A stretch of 64,000 bases of DNA from Pannonibacter anstelovis (GCF_036881715.1 NZ_JBAKBF010000002.1:310001-374000); one strand, 5' to 3'; positions 26,830 to 36,756 are shown, counted from the first letter of the stretch. Notes: a model not told the origin generated them from the letters alone. Translations and numbers: made by a program.

Positions 26830-26993
26830 GTGCAAGGGCTGGCCGTGGCCTGAGGCTGTGAGAGAAAAGGCCTGAGGCCATGGCTTCTGATTATAGGTCA
26901 GCCGGTTGCCGCTCCAAGCTCTTTCGGGACAGGAATAATCCGCATGCTCACCGCCTCTGGCAAATGGCCGCGAAGGCCCTATGCTTCTGCCCC

Positions 26994-28034
26994 ATGTCCA
27001 TTGCCGCATCCAGTATTCTGCATCTGACGCCGGAAGGGCTCTTCTGCCCTGAGGCGAACGCCCATGTCGATCCGGTGCGCCCGGTGGCGCGGGCCATCAT
27101 CACCCATGCCCATGCGGACCATGCAAGGGCTGGGCACGGGGCAGTGCTGGCGACACAGGAAACGCTCGACATCATGGCCCTGCGTTATGGCGAGGGCTTC
27201 TGCGGTCAGCGTCAGATGCTTTCCTATGGACAGCGGTTGGACCTTGGCGGTGTAACGCTGATGCTCCGGCCCGCCGGGCACGTTCTTGGATCGGCGCAGG
27301 TGGTGCTGGAGGCGGGGGGAGCAAGGGCAGTCATATCCGGCGATTACAAGCGGCAGGCAGATCCCACATGTGCGCCTTTTGAGCTTGTCCCCTGTGATGT
27401 CTTCGTGACCGAGGCAACCTTCGGTCTGCCAGTCTTCCGCCATCCGGATGCGGGCGCGGAAATGGCCAAGCTGCTGGCTTCGCAGGCTTTGTTTCCTGAG
27501 CGGGCGCATCTCGTTGGAGCCTATGCACTGGGCAAGGCGCAGCGCGTCATCGCGGAACTGCGCCGCGCCGGATATGACCGGACCATCTACCTGCACGGTG
27601 CGCTGGAAAAGATCACGGCCTACTATCAAAGCCGGGGCATAGCGCTTGGGCTTGTCGAGCCGGTGGGCAGGCGCGGCAAGGAACTGGCCGGAGAGATTGT
27701 GCTGTGCCCGCCGGGAGAACTTGCCGGGCGCTGGGCGCGGCGCTTCGGCGATCCTGTGACGGCGGTTGCCTCCGGCTGGATGCGCGTGCGCGCCAGAGCC
27801 CGCCAGCGCGGGGCCGAACTGCCGCTGGTCATTTCCGACCACGTGGACTGGCCCGATCTCACCCGCACGGTGCTGGAAACCGGGGCCGCGGAAACCTGGG
27901 TCACGCATGGCGCCGAGGAGGCGCTGGTGCACTGGTGTGAAACCGTTGGACGCAAGGCCCGGCCTCTCCATATGATCGGCTACGGGGAAGATGAAACCGA
28001 AACCGATTCTGCCCCGGCTGACACTGACACTTAA
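26994..28034 (+). CDS. Ligase-associated DNA damage response exonuclease (MBL fold)
   Basis: A 346-residue metallo-beta-lactamase-fold nuclease of the COG1236/CPSF-like type. THAHADH near residue 37 supplies the metal ligands; LRPAGHVLGSAQVVLE and AVISGDYKRQAD are the later metal-binding parts, and a beta-CASP-like region follows. It completes the helicase/PdeM set and is transcribed divergently from it. ATG 26994 (MSIAASSILHLTPEGL) fits the family; an ATG at 26964 is possible. The cognate ligase is not next door but at 35110-36756. Confidence 0.88.
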   Translation: MSIAASSILHLTPEGLFCPEANAHVDPVRPVARAIITHAHADHARAGHGAVLATQETLDIMALRYGEGFCGQRQMLSYGQRLDLGGVTLMLRPAGHVLGSAQVVLEAGGARAVISGDYKRQADPTCAPFELVPCDVFVTEATFGLPVFRHPDAGAEMAKLLASQALFPERAHLVGAYALGKAQRVIAELRRAGYDRTIYLHGALEKITAYYQSRGIALGLVEPVGRRGKELAGEIVLCPPGELAGRWARRFGDPVTAVASGWMRVRARARQRGAELPLVISDHVDWPDLTRTVLETGAAETWVTHGAEEALVHWCETVGRKARPLHMIGYGEDETETDSAPADTDT

Positions 28035-28081
28035 GCTTGAGGCGCGCTGCAGACCTGCCGCGCCCTTCCAGGAAGACGGCC

Positions 28082-28504
28082 ATGGCGGACAAGAACGAGA
28101 TCGAAGACACCGCAGAACCTGCCGAGCAGGAACTGGAAGCAGCCATTGCGGAGCTTTTCGAGGATTATCTCGCGGGCTTCAACGATGCCGATGCAGAGGC
28201 GCTCATCGACTGCTTCTCTCTGCCCGCAACCATCTGGCAGATGGAAAAGGGCTATGTCTTTGACGACGAGGAAGAGCTTGCGGAGAACATCGACGCCCTG
28301 CTGGATGCGCTCGACAAGGAGAATATCTCCTATTCCGAGTTCGACGTGGTTTCTGCCCACATCTCTGGCCCAACGGCACTCGTGACCCTCGACTGGCGTC
28401 AGGAAAGCGCCGATGGCGAAAGTGTGTTCGAATTCACCTGCCACTATCACCTCGTCTCCGATGGCGAGGTCTGGCGCATTGCCATGATCGTCAACGAGCA
28501 GTAA
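28082..28504 (+). CDS. NTF2/SnoaL-like small protein
   Basis: A 140-residue acidic protein. After an acidic N-terminal tail, ELFEDYLAGFNDADAEALID then CFSLPATIWQ, the central ENISYSEFDVVSAHISG and the C-terminal HYHLVSDGEVWRIAMIV make the cone-shaped NTF2-like fold seen in SnoaL/DUF4440 proteins. Such folds bind small ligands or dimerise; no catalytic residues can be assigned. An AGGAAG ribosome site precedes ATG 28082, only 47 bases after the exonuclease gene, so it is probably co-transcribed with it. Confidence 0.65.
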   Translation: MADKNEIEDTAEPAEQELEAAIAELFEDYLAGFNDADAEALIDCFSLPATIWQMEKGYVFDDEEELAENIDALLDALDKENISYSEFDVVSAHISGPTALVTLDWRQESADGESVFEFTCHYHLVSDGEVWRIAMIVNEQ

Positions 28505-28538
28505 CCGGCAGCCGGTTTTTTACGCCTGGACCGGACAC

Positions 28539-28573
28539 AAAAGGCCCGCATCCTGAACAGACGCGGGCCTTTT
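28539..28573. terminator. Bidirectional intrinsic terminator
   Basis: AAAAGGCCCGC (28539-28549) and GCGGGCCTTTT (28563-28573) pair, giving a T-tailed hairpin on both strands between the convergent NTF2-like and RNA helicase genes. Confidence 0.9.
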
Positions 28574-28592
28574 AGGTTCCGGAAGGCTGAAT

Positions 28593-30629
28593 TCAGCCGT
28601 CGTGCTTCTTCGACTTCTTCTTCACGCCGTCGCCCTTGCGGTGGGCGGCCTTCTTCGGACCGCCGTCCTTGAAGGCCGGCTTGCCCTTGCGCGGGGCGAA
28701 GCCTTCGCCAGCCGGCGCGCCACCGAAACCGCCGCCGTCAGGGCCGCGCTTGCCGCGCTTCGGGCCACGGTCGAGCGGGGCTTCGTCCATCGGGGCAAAG
28801 GCCGGATGTGTCGGGCGCGGCTCGTCGTCCTCGAAACGCCTGCGGCGCGGAGCCGGGCCGCCACGGCCAGCGGGGGCACCGCCACCGAAGCCGCGGCCGG
28901 TGTTGCGCTCTCGGGCACGCTCATAACGGCTCGGGCCGTCCTCGTCATTGCCACGGAAGGACGGGGCAAAGCCGCCGCGCACGTCGGCAGGCTCGATCAC
29001 CACACCGCGCTCGCCGGAGCCATCGCGGCGGATCACATCGGCATATTTCTCCGCATGGCCACCCATGATCTCGAAGAGGGTTTCGGTGTTGCCGATCTTG
29101 ATGGCACCCACTTCCTTCTTCGTCACATGGCCGGCGCGGCAGATCATCGGCAGCAGCCAGCGCGGGTCGGCGCGGTGCTTGTGGCCGAGGGACAGGCGGA
29201 ACCAGACGCCATCTTCAAACTTGTTGCGGACTTCGAAGCTCTTGCCGCCGCCGAAGTCATCACGCGGGCCACGGTCGCCCCTGTCTCCACGCTCACGCGG
29301 GCCGCGGGCTTCAAAGCTGTCTTCCGTCAGCTCTTCCGGGGGCGGCAGGCGCAGCTGGTACAGGCGCACGAAGGCCGCTGCGATGCGCTCGGCATCATGC
29401 ACGGCCAGAAGCTCGCGGGCCGTCTCCAGATCTTCCTCTTCAGCCGGTTCGTTCAGAACCGGATCGGCAAGAAGACGGGCCTTGTCCTGGGCGCGGATGG
29501 CATTGGCGGAGGGCGCTTCACGCCATTCGGCCTTCACACCGGCCAGTTGCAGCAGGCGTTCTGCGGCACGGCGGCGCGGGAAGGGCACCACGAGCACGCT
29601 CGACCCCTTGCGGCCGGCGCGGCCGGTACGGCCAGAGCGGTGCAGAAGGGCGGCCTTGCCGGTCGGCAGGTCTGCGTGAATGACGAGATCAAGGTTCGGC
29701 AGGTCGATACCGCGTGCGGCCACATCCGTAGCCACGCAGACGCGGGCACGGCCATCGCGCATGGCCTGCAGCGCATGGCTGCGCTCGGCCTGACTCAGTT
29801 CGCCCGACAGGGCCACGACCGAGAAGCCCCGGTTGGCAAGGCGCGAGGTCAGACGGTTCACCGCCTCGCGGGTGGCGCAGAACACGATCGCCTTCTGGGC
29901 CTCATGGAAGCGCAGGATGTTGATGATGGCGTTCTCGCGCTCGTTCGGCACGACCGGCATGGCGATGTAGTCGATGTCGACATGCTGCTCGCGGCCACTG
30001 ATCGTGGTCAGGCGCACGGCATTGCGCTGGAAGCGCTGGGCAAGATCGGCAATCGGTTTCGGCACGGTGGCCGAGAACATCAGCGTGCGGCGGTCTTCCG
30101 GCGCGGCGTCCAGAATGAACTCCAGATCCTCGCGGAAGCCGAGGTCGAGCATCTCGTCCGCTTCGTCGAGCACGACGGCACGGATGCCGGAAAGGTCGAG
30201 GGCGCCGCGCTCGATGTGGTCGCGCAGGCGGCCCGGCGTGCCGACGACGATATGGGCGCCGCGTTCGAGAGCCCGGCGCTCGGCGCGCGGGTCCATGCCG
30301 CCAACGCAGGACGCGGTCTGGGCGCCGGCCTGCTCATAAAGCCAGGTCAGCTCAGCCTTGACCTGCAGTGCCAGCTCGCGGGTCGGTGCGATGGCAAGCG
30401 CTACCGGCGCACCGGCTTGGCCGAGGTGTTCATCATCTCCAAGCAGCGTCGGAGCAAGGGCGAGGCCGAAGGCAACAGTCTTGCCGGAGCCGGTCTGGGC
30501 GGAAACCAGAAGGTCGGCGTCTGCGGGGGCGTCGGCCAGGATGGTTTCCTGAACCGGAGTAAGGCTGGAATAGCCCCGTTTTGCCAAAGCGGCGGCCAGC
30601 GCCGGTGCAACGGCGTGCGTCTCGATCAT
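28593..30629 (-). CDS. DEAD-box RNA helicase with DbpA-type RNA-binding domain
   Basis: A 678-residue RNA helicase. Motifs in order: SAQTGSGKT (43-51), PTRELALQ, VLDEADEMLDLGF, FSATVP, and HRSGRTGRAGRKG. After about residue 470 a DbpA/CsdA-type RNA-binding domain can be recognised (WFRLSLGHKHRADPRWLLPM onward), followed by a Gly/Arg/Lys-rich tail. It probably remodels rRNA during ribosome assembly or helps cold-adapted mRNA decay. It sits inside the region separating the DNA-repair exonuclease from its ligase but has no evident connection with it. Confidence 0.92.
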   Translation of the reverse strand: MIETHAVAPALAAALAKRGYSSLTPVQETILADAPADADLLVSAQTGSGKTVAFGLALAPTLLGDDEHLGQAGAPVALAIAPTRELALQVKAELTWLYEQAGAQTASCVGGMDPRAERRALERGAHIVVGTPGRLRDHIERGALDLSGIRAVVLDEADEMLDLGFREDLEFILDAAPEDRRTLMFSATVPKPIADLAQRFQRNAVRLTTISGREQHVDIDYIAMPVVPNERENAIINILRFHEAQKAIVFCATREAVNRLTSRLANRGFSVVALSGELSQAERSHALQAMRDGRARVCVATDVAARGIDLPNLDLVIHADLPTGKAALLHRSGRTGRAGRKGSSVLVVPFPRRRAAERLLQLAGVKAEWREAPSANAIRAQDKARLLADPVLNEPAEEEDLETARELLAVHDAERIAAAFVRLYQLRLPPPEELTEDSFEARGPRERGDRGDRGPRDDFGGGKSFEVRNKFEDGVWFRLSLGHKHRADPRWLLPMICRAGHVTKKEVGAIKIGNTETLFEIMGGHAEKYADVIRRDGSGERGVVIEPADVRGGFAPSFRGNDEDGPSRYERARERNTGRGFGGGAPAGRGGPAPRRRRFEDDEPRPTHPAFAPMDEAPLDRGPKRGKRGPDGGGFGGAPAGEGFAPRKGKPAFKDGGPKKAAHRKGDGVKKKSKKHDG

Positions 30630-30915
30630 GTGTGTCTTTCGTGAAAAGGGGGCGGAGCAGCCTTCATATGTCCAGCATGCCCGTCATGTTGGAACCCCCT
30701 ATACGGCAAAAGTGGCCTGCCGTCCACTGGCTGCGGCAAACCTCTGGCACAAGGGTTGTGCGGCTGGGTCTGCAGTCCTGCGTGTAAAATAAGCCCAAAT
30801 ACCTAGTTATTCCTAAAAGAACACCAAGAAGCATACGATTAGTAGCCCGTTAACTTGCACTGCCTACCCCTCTTTTTCATGTTTTCTGGTTCGAAATTAT
30901 GGACGGGGAATTTCG

Positions 30916-33006
30916 ATGCGAAATATACGCATGCAGATCGCCATGATGGCGGTCGTTCCGTTGCTGGCCGTTGTTCTCTATGCAGGGAACTATCTCTGGG
31001 GTGAATTTATTTATCTGCGAAAGATGCAGCAGATGAAGCCTCTCGTCGAGGTGTCCGGTCTCATCGAAGCCGTGGTGGACGAGCTGCAGAAGGAACGCGG
31101 GCAGACGGCGGTGCTGATCGCATCCGGTTATGACCAGGCAGCAGCGGCGGCTGTCGGCAAGCAGAGAAGCGCGACGGATGCGGATCTGCAGGCGCTGCAG
31201 GTCTTCCTGACGAACTTTGCCGGTTCGAGGGGGGATGCTTCTGCCGGGCTCGGCTCCTTGGCAGATCTGCCGCGCAGCGTTGCCAGCCACCGTTCCGCAG
31301 TCGATGCCCGCTCGGTCAATGGCGCGGACAATCTCAAGGCTTACACGGGGCTGATCTCCGGCCTGATGGGTACGGTCACCGCGATTGCCCTTGATACTGG
31401 CGAACCGCGTCTGGCGGCGGAACTGCTGCCGTTTACGTCACTTATTCAGGCCAAAGAGGCTGGCGGGCTTGAACGTGCCATCGGTGCGCGCCTGTTCGCG
31501 GCTGCCGGCAAGGGCGAGGTGACCGACTATGCGGTGTTCCTGTCCTTTGGGGACCGGCTTGCTGCAGGCGAAGCCTATCTGCAGAGCTTCCACATGCTGG
31601 CAACACCTGAGCAGGCTGCTGCATTTGACAGGATGATGGCCGGAAGTGCCATCCAGCAGGTCAAGGACTGGCGGAAGGTGCTTCTTACACTACCGCAGAC
31701 AGACAATGGCCAGGGTGTGACGGGACAGCAGTGGTTTGATGCGGCGACGGCCCGGCTTGACATTATTCGTGCCAAGACGCTCGACCTGCTCCAGGCAGCC
31801 GGTGAAACCGTGGCTGCCATGGAAGGCGAAGCCTACTCCCGTGCATTGGTCGCCGGGCTCATGTCCGCTGCAGCCATTGCCGTAACGGTGATCATCAGCC
31901 TTCTCAATCTGCGTGTGATTGTCGCCAACCTGCGCCAGATCCGTGCAGCGCTTGGCCGGGTGGCCAAAGACGAGACGGATTTCGTCATGCCGCTGCTTGA
32001 GCGGGGCGACGAGATCGGAGATCTGGCCCGAGCTGGCACCGTGTTCCAGGACAATGCGCGCCGCCGTCAGGCGCTGGAAAAGGAAATGGAGCAGGAACGT
32101 TTGCTCGAAGGCGGACGCCAGTCGCAGGTCGAGGCCATCATCGACCGTTTCCGCAACATGATCGATGCCAGCATGCGGGCCGTTGCCGAGAAGACGGAAG
32201 CCATGGCTGGAAGCGCTCAGCGGGTGACTGAAGTGTCCGGTGAGGCCTTTGCTGCCGCCGATCAGGCAAGAACGGCCTCTGCCACGTCCTCGCGCAGCGT
32301 CCAGACGGTGGCCGCTGCCGCCGAAGAGCTGTCCAGCGCAATTGCCGAGATCCTCAACCAGTCCGACCGGTCCTCTGCTGCCATCACTGCCGCAACCGAA
32401 GTGGCGCACGAAACGGATGTACATGTGTCGAGCCTGGCTGAGGCGACGGACAAGATCGGCGTTGTTGTCGAAATGATCCGCGCCATCGCCGAGCAGACCA
32501 ATCTTCTGGCCCTCAATGCCACCATTGAAGCAGCGCGCGCCGGAGAAGCTGGCAGGGGCTTTGCTGTTGTGGCCGCCGAGGTAAAGGAGCTGTCCAACCA
32601 GACGGCCCGGGCGACGGAGGAAATCGCCGCCCAGATCACCTCGGTTCAGGGCATGACCAGCAAGGCTGTGACCTCGATCCAGCGCATCACCGGCTCAATC
32701 GAATCCGTGATGGAAATGACGACAGCCATCAAGAATGCGGTCGGCGAACAGAGCGCGGCAACGCGGGAGATCACCCAGAGCATCACCATCGCTGCCGATG
32801 GCTCCGATCAGGTGGCGGCCAGCGTCGCCAACGTGACGCGGACCGCACAGGACACCCGCACCGAGGCGGAGATGGTCGATAGCTTGTCCCGCGACGTGAA
32901 GTCCGTCTCCCAGAACCTGTCCAAGGCGGTCGATGCCTTCCTTGCGGATATGGTTCAGGATGTGGAAGCCCGCCGTGCAGCCCTGCGCCGCCAGATGGCT
33001 AGCTGA
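30916..33006 (+). CDS. Methyl-accepting chemotaxis protein with NIT sensor domain
   Basis: A 696-residue chemoreceptor. TM1 lies at about residues 8-28; the periplasmic part contains the nitrate/nitrite-sensing signature ELQKERGQTAVLIASG; TM2 spans about 309-330; a HAMP domain follows; the signalling hairpin tip is IAEQTNLLALNATIEAARAG near residues 522-545. No CheR-tethering pentapeptide is visible at the C-terminus. The NIT domain suggests sensing of nitrate, nitrite or a related anion, which would fit the respiratory theme of the window, but the ligand is not proven. Confidence 0.9.
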   Translation: MRNIRMQIAMMAVVPLLAVVLYAGNYLWGEFIYLRKMQQMKPLVEVSGLIEAVVDELQKERGQTAVLIASGYDQAAAAAVGKQRSATDADLQALQVFLTNFAGSRGDASAGLGSLADLPRSVASHRSAVDARSVNGADNLKAYTGLISGLMGTVTAIALDTGEPRLAAELLPFTSLIQAKEAGGLERAIGARLFAAAGKGEVTDYAVFLSFGDRLAAGEAYLQSFHMLATPEQAAAFDRMMAGSAIQQVKDWRKVLLTLPQTDNGQGVTGQQWFDAATARLDIIRAKTLDLLQAAGETVAAMEGEAYSRALVAGLMSAAAIAVTVIISLLNLRVIVANLRQIRAALGRVAKDETDFVMPLLERGDEIGDLARAGTVFQDNARRRQALEKEMEQERLLEGGRQSQVEAIIDRFRNMIDASMRAVAEKTEAMAGSAQRVTEVSGEAFAAADQARTASATSSRSVQTVAAAAEELSSAIAEILNQSDRSSAAITAATEVAHETDVHVSSLAEATDKIGVVVEMIRAIAEQTNLLALNATIEAARAGEAGRGFAVVAAEVKELSNQTARATEEIAAQITSVQGMTSKAVTSIQRITGSIESVMEMTTAIKNAVGEQSAATREITQSITIAADGSDQVAASVANVTRTAQDTRTEAEMVDSLSRDVKSVSQNLSKAVDAFLADMVQDVEARRAALRRQMAS

Positions 33007-33034
33007 TACGTGCAGAACAGACATGCTGATGAAG

Positions 33035-33070
33035 GACGCCGGTGGCTGCCCCGCCGGCGTCTTTCCTTTA
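33035..33070 (+). terminator. Terminator after the NIT-domain chemoreceptor
   Basis: GACGCCGG (33035-33042) pairs with CCGGCGTC (33054-33061) and is followed by TTTCCTTT. The remaining DNA to the next gene at 33302 is AT-richer and shows nothing else. Confidence 0.75.
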
Positions 33071-33301
33071 TGTGCCTCAGGCTCTGGCGTTCCCGGCCAG
33101 GCTTGAAACAGAAGGCGCGGCATGATCATTGGCGGTGCTTCATGGAGCTGTTATTTATGACACGAGTTCCTTGAAGCGCGGGGGCTTGCAGAAGGCAAAT
33201 ATCGCAATTTTTCTCATGTTGTTTCATTTGGCTTATTTATTTTACCTGTATTTAACAATGGGAAGGATAGCAGGAGGAAAATTTGCATCGTTGAGGATTT
33301 C

Positions 33302-34981
33302 ATGCTGAATCGCTTGAAAATTGGTCTGAAAATCTGGCTGCCTATTGGTTGTTTCGCTATCTTTGTTGTGTTCCTGGGTATCTACAACCAGATGAAGCTT
33401 GCAGATACGCTCGAGCGAGAGCGCATTGCGAAAGTGCGGGCATTGGTTGAGGTTGGCCGGTCTATCGCAGAGGAGAACCATGCCCGTGAAAAGGCTGGTG
33501 AGCTGACGAGGGACGAGGCACAGACATTGACGCGTGATGCGATCCGCTCGATGATCTTCGAAGGTGGCGCACGCGTCTTCGCGTTCGACAACACTGGCGT
33601 TCGTGTTGTGAGCAATTCGAAGGACAAGGAGGGCGGAGAGCCTTCGACCTCCGAGATTACCCGCACGTTTATTGCCAACGCGCAGAAAGGTGGCGGTGTC
33701 CAGTATTATTCCGGCGACCGCACATTGAACGGCGTCACCACGAAGTTCGTGCCGAAGGCCGGATGGTCTGAAGCCTTCGCGCCCTGGGGCTGGGTGATTG
33801 CGTCTGCTGTCTATCTGGATGACGTGCAGGCCGAGTTCTGGTCCAGCACGTTCGAGCTGATCGGCGTTCTGATTGCTGGCGGTCTGGCCGTGACAGGCAT
33901 CGCCGTGATCTCCATCCGCAACGTCGTGCGGCCCTTGCGCGCTCTGACAGAGGGCATGAAGCAGCTTGCAGCGGGCAACACACAGGTGACCATCGAGGGC
34001 GCTGGCCGTGGAGACGAGCTGGGAGACATGGCGGCCGCCATGGAAACTTTCGTCCGCAACGAGCGTGAGCGCCGCGAACTTGAGCTTGATGTTGTGAGAC
34101 GCCAGAAGCAGGATGCCGAGCGGGCGGGCAATATTCAGCAGCTGTGCAACGGCTTCAGCAGCAAGATCGGCGCTCTGCTTGACGTAATTGGCCGCTCCGT
34201 CGAAAGCCTGAAGCAGACATCTGGAGCACTCAGTGGCTCTGCGCTCAAGACCTCTGAACAAAGTGAAACCGTCGCTGTTGCCTCGCGTCAGGCATCGGCA
34301 AACACGGAGACTGTTGCTGCGGCTTCCGAGGAGCTGGCTGCCTCCGTTGCAGAAATTGCCCGTCAGGTGGCCTCTGCCAATGAGATTGCCGCGCATGCTG
34401 CCGATCAGGCGGAGCAGACCAATGAGCGCATTCAGGGCCTCTCTGCGGCAGCAGGCAAGATCGGCGAAGTGGTCTCGCTGATCCAGGCCATCGCCGAGCA
34501 GACAAACCTCCTGGCGCTCAATGCAACCATCGAGGCAGCCCGTGCCGGAGAGGCTGGCCGGGGCTTTGCCGTGGTTGCGGCGGAGGTCAAGGACCTTGCC
34601 ACCCAGACCTCGCGCGCGACCGAGGAGATCTCGGCTCAGATCGCCAGCATCCAGGGCGAGACAACGCAGGCCGTTGGCGCCATTGCAGCCATTACCACCA
34701 CTGTTGGCCGCATCAACGAGATCAGTTCGAGCATCGCCGCTTCGGTGGAGCAGCAGGGGGCGGCGACCAACGACATCGCCTCCAACATCCAGCAGGCTGC
34801 CAGCGGCACCCAGCAGGTTTCGTCGACCATCTCCGAGGTCTCTGTTGCTGCCACCCAGACCAGCCACATGGCCGGGTCGGTGAGTGATGCTGCCAGCCAG
34901 CTGGAACAGGAAGCGCAGAGCCTGCGTGATGAAGTCTCGGGCTTCCTCGCAGGGATCAACCGGAACTCTGCTGCCGCCTGA
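33302..34981 (+). CDS. Methyl-accepting chemotaxis protein with single Cache-type domain
   Basis: A 559-residue chemoreceptor. TM1 (IWLPIGCFAIFVVFLGIY) is followed by a sCache_2-like periplasmic domain (TRDAIRSMIFEGGARVFAFD, then WVIASAVYLDDVQ), TM2 near residue 185, HAMP, and the conserved tip IAEQTNLLALNATIEAARAG near 396-420. Cache domains of this type usually bind small organic acids. The two tandem chemoreceptor genes share near-identical tip sequences but different sensors, as expected of paralogues feeding one array. Confidence 0.9.
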   Translation: MLNRLKIGLKIWLPIGCFAIFVVFLGIYNQMKLADTLERERIAKVRALVEVGRSIAEENHAREKAGELTRDEAQTLTRDAIRSMIFEGGARVFAFDNTGVRVVSNSKDKEGGEPSTSEITRTFIANAQKGGGVQYYSGDRTLNGVTTKFVPKAGWSEAFAPWGWVIASAVYLDDVQAEFWSSTFELIGVLIAGGLAVTGIAVISIRNVVRPLRALTEGMKQLAAGNTQVTIEGAGRGDELGDMAAAMETFVRNERERRELELDVVRRQKQDAERAGNIQQLCNGFSSKIGALLDVIGRSVESLKQTSGALSGSALKTSEQSETVAVASRQASANTETVAAASEELAASVAEIARQVASANEIAAHAADQAEQTNERIQGLSAAAGKIGEVVSLIQAIAEQTNLLALNATIEAARAGEAGRGFAVVAAEVKDLATQTSRATEEISAQIASIQGETTQAVGAIAAITTTVGRINEISSSIAASVEQQGAATNDIASNIQQAASGTQQVSSTISEVSVAATQTSHMAGSVSDAASQLEQEAQSLRDEVSGFLAGINRNSAAA

Positions 34982-35012
34982 GCGTCAGCCGGCCGGGCTT
35001 GAAAACCTCAAG

Positions 35013-35060
35013 ACCGTTCCCTCCCAGCCATTGGCCAGGGGAGGGGGCGGTTTTTGTGTT
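35013..35060 (+). terminator. Terminator after the second chemoreceptor
   Basis: ACCGTTCCCTCCC (from 35013) pairs imperfectly with the GGGGAGGGGGCGGT that precedes TTTTTGTGTTTT. Confidence 0.75.
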
Positions 35061-35109
35061 TTGACTGCCCATCCATGGACTTGGGGCCCTGGCGCGTTAT
35101 CATCCCGGC

Positions 35110-36756
35110 ATGCGCGCCTTTTCCCGCCTTCTGGACCGTCTTGCCTTTGAAAGCTCCCGCAATGCCAAGGAGGCGCTGCTGGTGGATTATTTCCGCCGCA
35201 CGCCGGATCCCGATCGCGGCTATGCCCTAGCGGCGCTGACGGGGACGCTGGAGTTCCGCCATGCCAAGCCTGCGGTGCTGCGGGCGCTGGCGGGGGAGCG
35301 GACGGACCCGGTGCTTTTCGCGCTGTCCTATGATTTCGTCGGCGATCTATCCGAAGCGGTGGCGCTGATGTGGCCCGCTCCCGCCCAGGCCGGGGAGGCT
35401 GATGGTGACGGACCGGGACTTTCCGCCGTGGTGCAGCGGCTCTCGGGCGCTGGCCGAGGCGAGGTGCCGCAGCTGATTGCCGGATGGCTGGACCTTCTGG
35501 ATGAAACGAGCCGCTGGGCGCTTTTGAAGCTTGTCACCGGCGGCTTGCGGGTGGGTGTGTCCGCCCGGCTCGCCAAGACTGCACTGGCGCGGCTTGGAAC
35601 AGTCAGCGTGGACGAGATCGAGGAGGTCTGGAACGCGCAGAAGCCGCCTTATACGGCGCTGCTGGCCTGGGTGGAGGGGCAGGGCGGCAAGCCGGAAGCC
35701 TCGGACCCGGCACCTTTCCGGCCGCCAATGCTGGCACACCCGCTGGACGAGGCGCGGGACATGGAGGCGCTGGACCCGGCGGAGTTTCTGGCCGAATGGA
35801 AATGGGACGGCATCCGCGTTCAGGCCGCAGCCGGGCGCGATGCGGCGGGCAAGCATGTTGCACGGCTGTACTCCCGTTCGGGCGACGACATTTCCGCTGC
35901 CTTTCCCGATGTTCTGGAAAACCTGACCTTCGAGGGCTGTATCGATGGCGAATTGCTGATCCTGCGTGATGGCGCTGTGCAGCCCTTTTCCGAATTGCAG
36001 AAGCGGCTGAACCGCAAGACGGCGGCTCCAAAGCTGATGCAGCAGCTGCCCGCTGCCATAAGGGCCTATGATCTTCTGACGGAAAACGGTGAAGATCTGA
36101 GGACCTTGCCCTTCGCAGAGCGCCGTGCCCGGCTGGAGGCATTTCTCGCCCGGGAGGCACCGCCGCGCATTGACCTGTCGCCGCTGGTGCCCTTTGCGGG
36201 TTGGGAGGAGCTGGCCCGCTGGCGGGAAGAGCCTTCCGCGCATCTGCCGGAAGCGGAGGCTGGCGCCGTGGAAGGGCTGATGCTGAAGCGGCGGCAGTCA
36301 CCCTATCTGGCTGGGCGCCCGCGCGGGGAATGGTTCAAGTGGAAACGCGATCCCTTCACGGTGGATGCGGTGCTGATGTATGCACAGCGCGGCCACGGCA
36401 AGCGCTCGTCCTACTACTCGGATTACACCTTCGGCGTCTGGCGGGGTGAGGAGCTTGTGCCGGTGGGCAAGGCCTATTCCGGCTTTACCGACGAGGAGCT
36501 GCTGGAAATCGACCGCTTCGTCCGCAACAACACGATGAACCGCTTCGGTCCGGTGCGCGAGGTGGCTCATACGCGGGACCTTGGGCTGGTGCTGGAAGTG
36601 GCGTTCGAGGGGCTGAACCGCTCCGGACGGCACAAATCCGGCCTTGCCATGCGCTTTCCCCGCATCGCCCGCCTGCGCTGGGACAAGCTGCCGCATGAGG
36701 CCGACCGGATCGAGACTCTGGAGGCCCTGTTGCCAGCGCCTGTCAGCGTGACTTGA
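35110..36756 (+). CDS. Cisplatin-damage-response-type ATP-dependent DNA ligase
   Basis: A 548-residue ligase of the family encoded with Lhr-type helicase, PdeM and exonuclease genes. The N-terminal helical DNA-binding domain (MRAFSRLLDRLAFESSRNAK) is followed by motif I EWKWDGIRVQ with the adenylated lysine near residue 231, motif IIIa-like IDGELLI, motif IV VEGLMLKR and motif V WFKWKRDPFTVDAVLMYAQ. The OB-fold ends VAFEGLNRSGRHKSGLAMRF. It should seal nicks after processing by the partner nucleases. In many genomes it adjoins the exonuclease; here about 7 kb of other genes intervene. Confidence 0.93.
   Translation: MRAFSRLLDRLAFESSRNAKEALLVDYFRRTPDPDRGYALAALTGTLEFRHAKPAVLRALAGERTDPVLFALSYDFVGDLSEAVALMWPAPAQAGEADGDGPGLSAVVQRLSGAGRGEVPQLIAGWLDLLDETSRWALLKLVTGGLRVGVSARLAKTALARLGTVSVDEIEEVWNAQKPPYTALLAWVEGQGGKPEASDPAPFRPPMLAHPLDEARDMEALDPAEFLAEWKWDGIRVQAAAGRDAAGKHVARLYSRSGDDISAAFPDVLENLTFEGCIDGELLILRDGAVQPFSELQKRLNRKTAAPKLMQQLPAAIRAYDLLTENGEDLRTLPFAERRARLEAFLAREAPPRIDLSPLVPFAGWEELARWREEPSAHLPEAEAGAVEGLMLKRRQSPYLAGRPRGEWFKWKRDPFTVDAVLMYAQRGHGKRSSYYSDYTFGVWRGEELVPVGKAYSGFTDEELLEIDRFVRNNTMNRFGPVREVAHTRDLGLVLEVAFEGLNRSGRHKSGLAMRFPRIARLRWDKLPHEADRIETLEALLPAPVSVT

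Noticed and set aside
28602..30644. 680-codon open frame on the plus strand opposite the RNA helicase gene
   Set aside because: It mirrors the helicase gene base for base, has an Ala/Gly/Arg-rich translation without domains, and arises from high-GC codon use.
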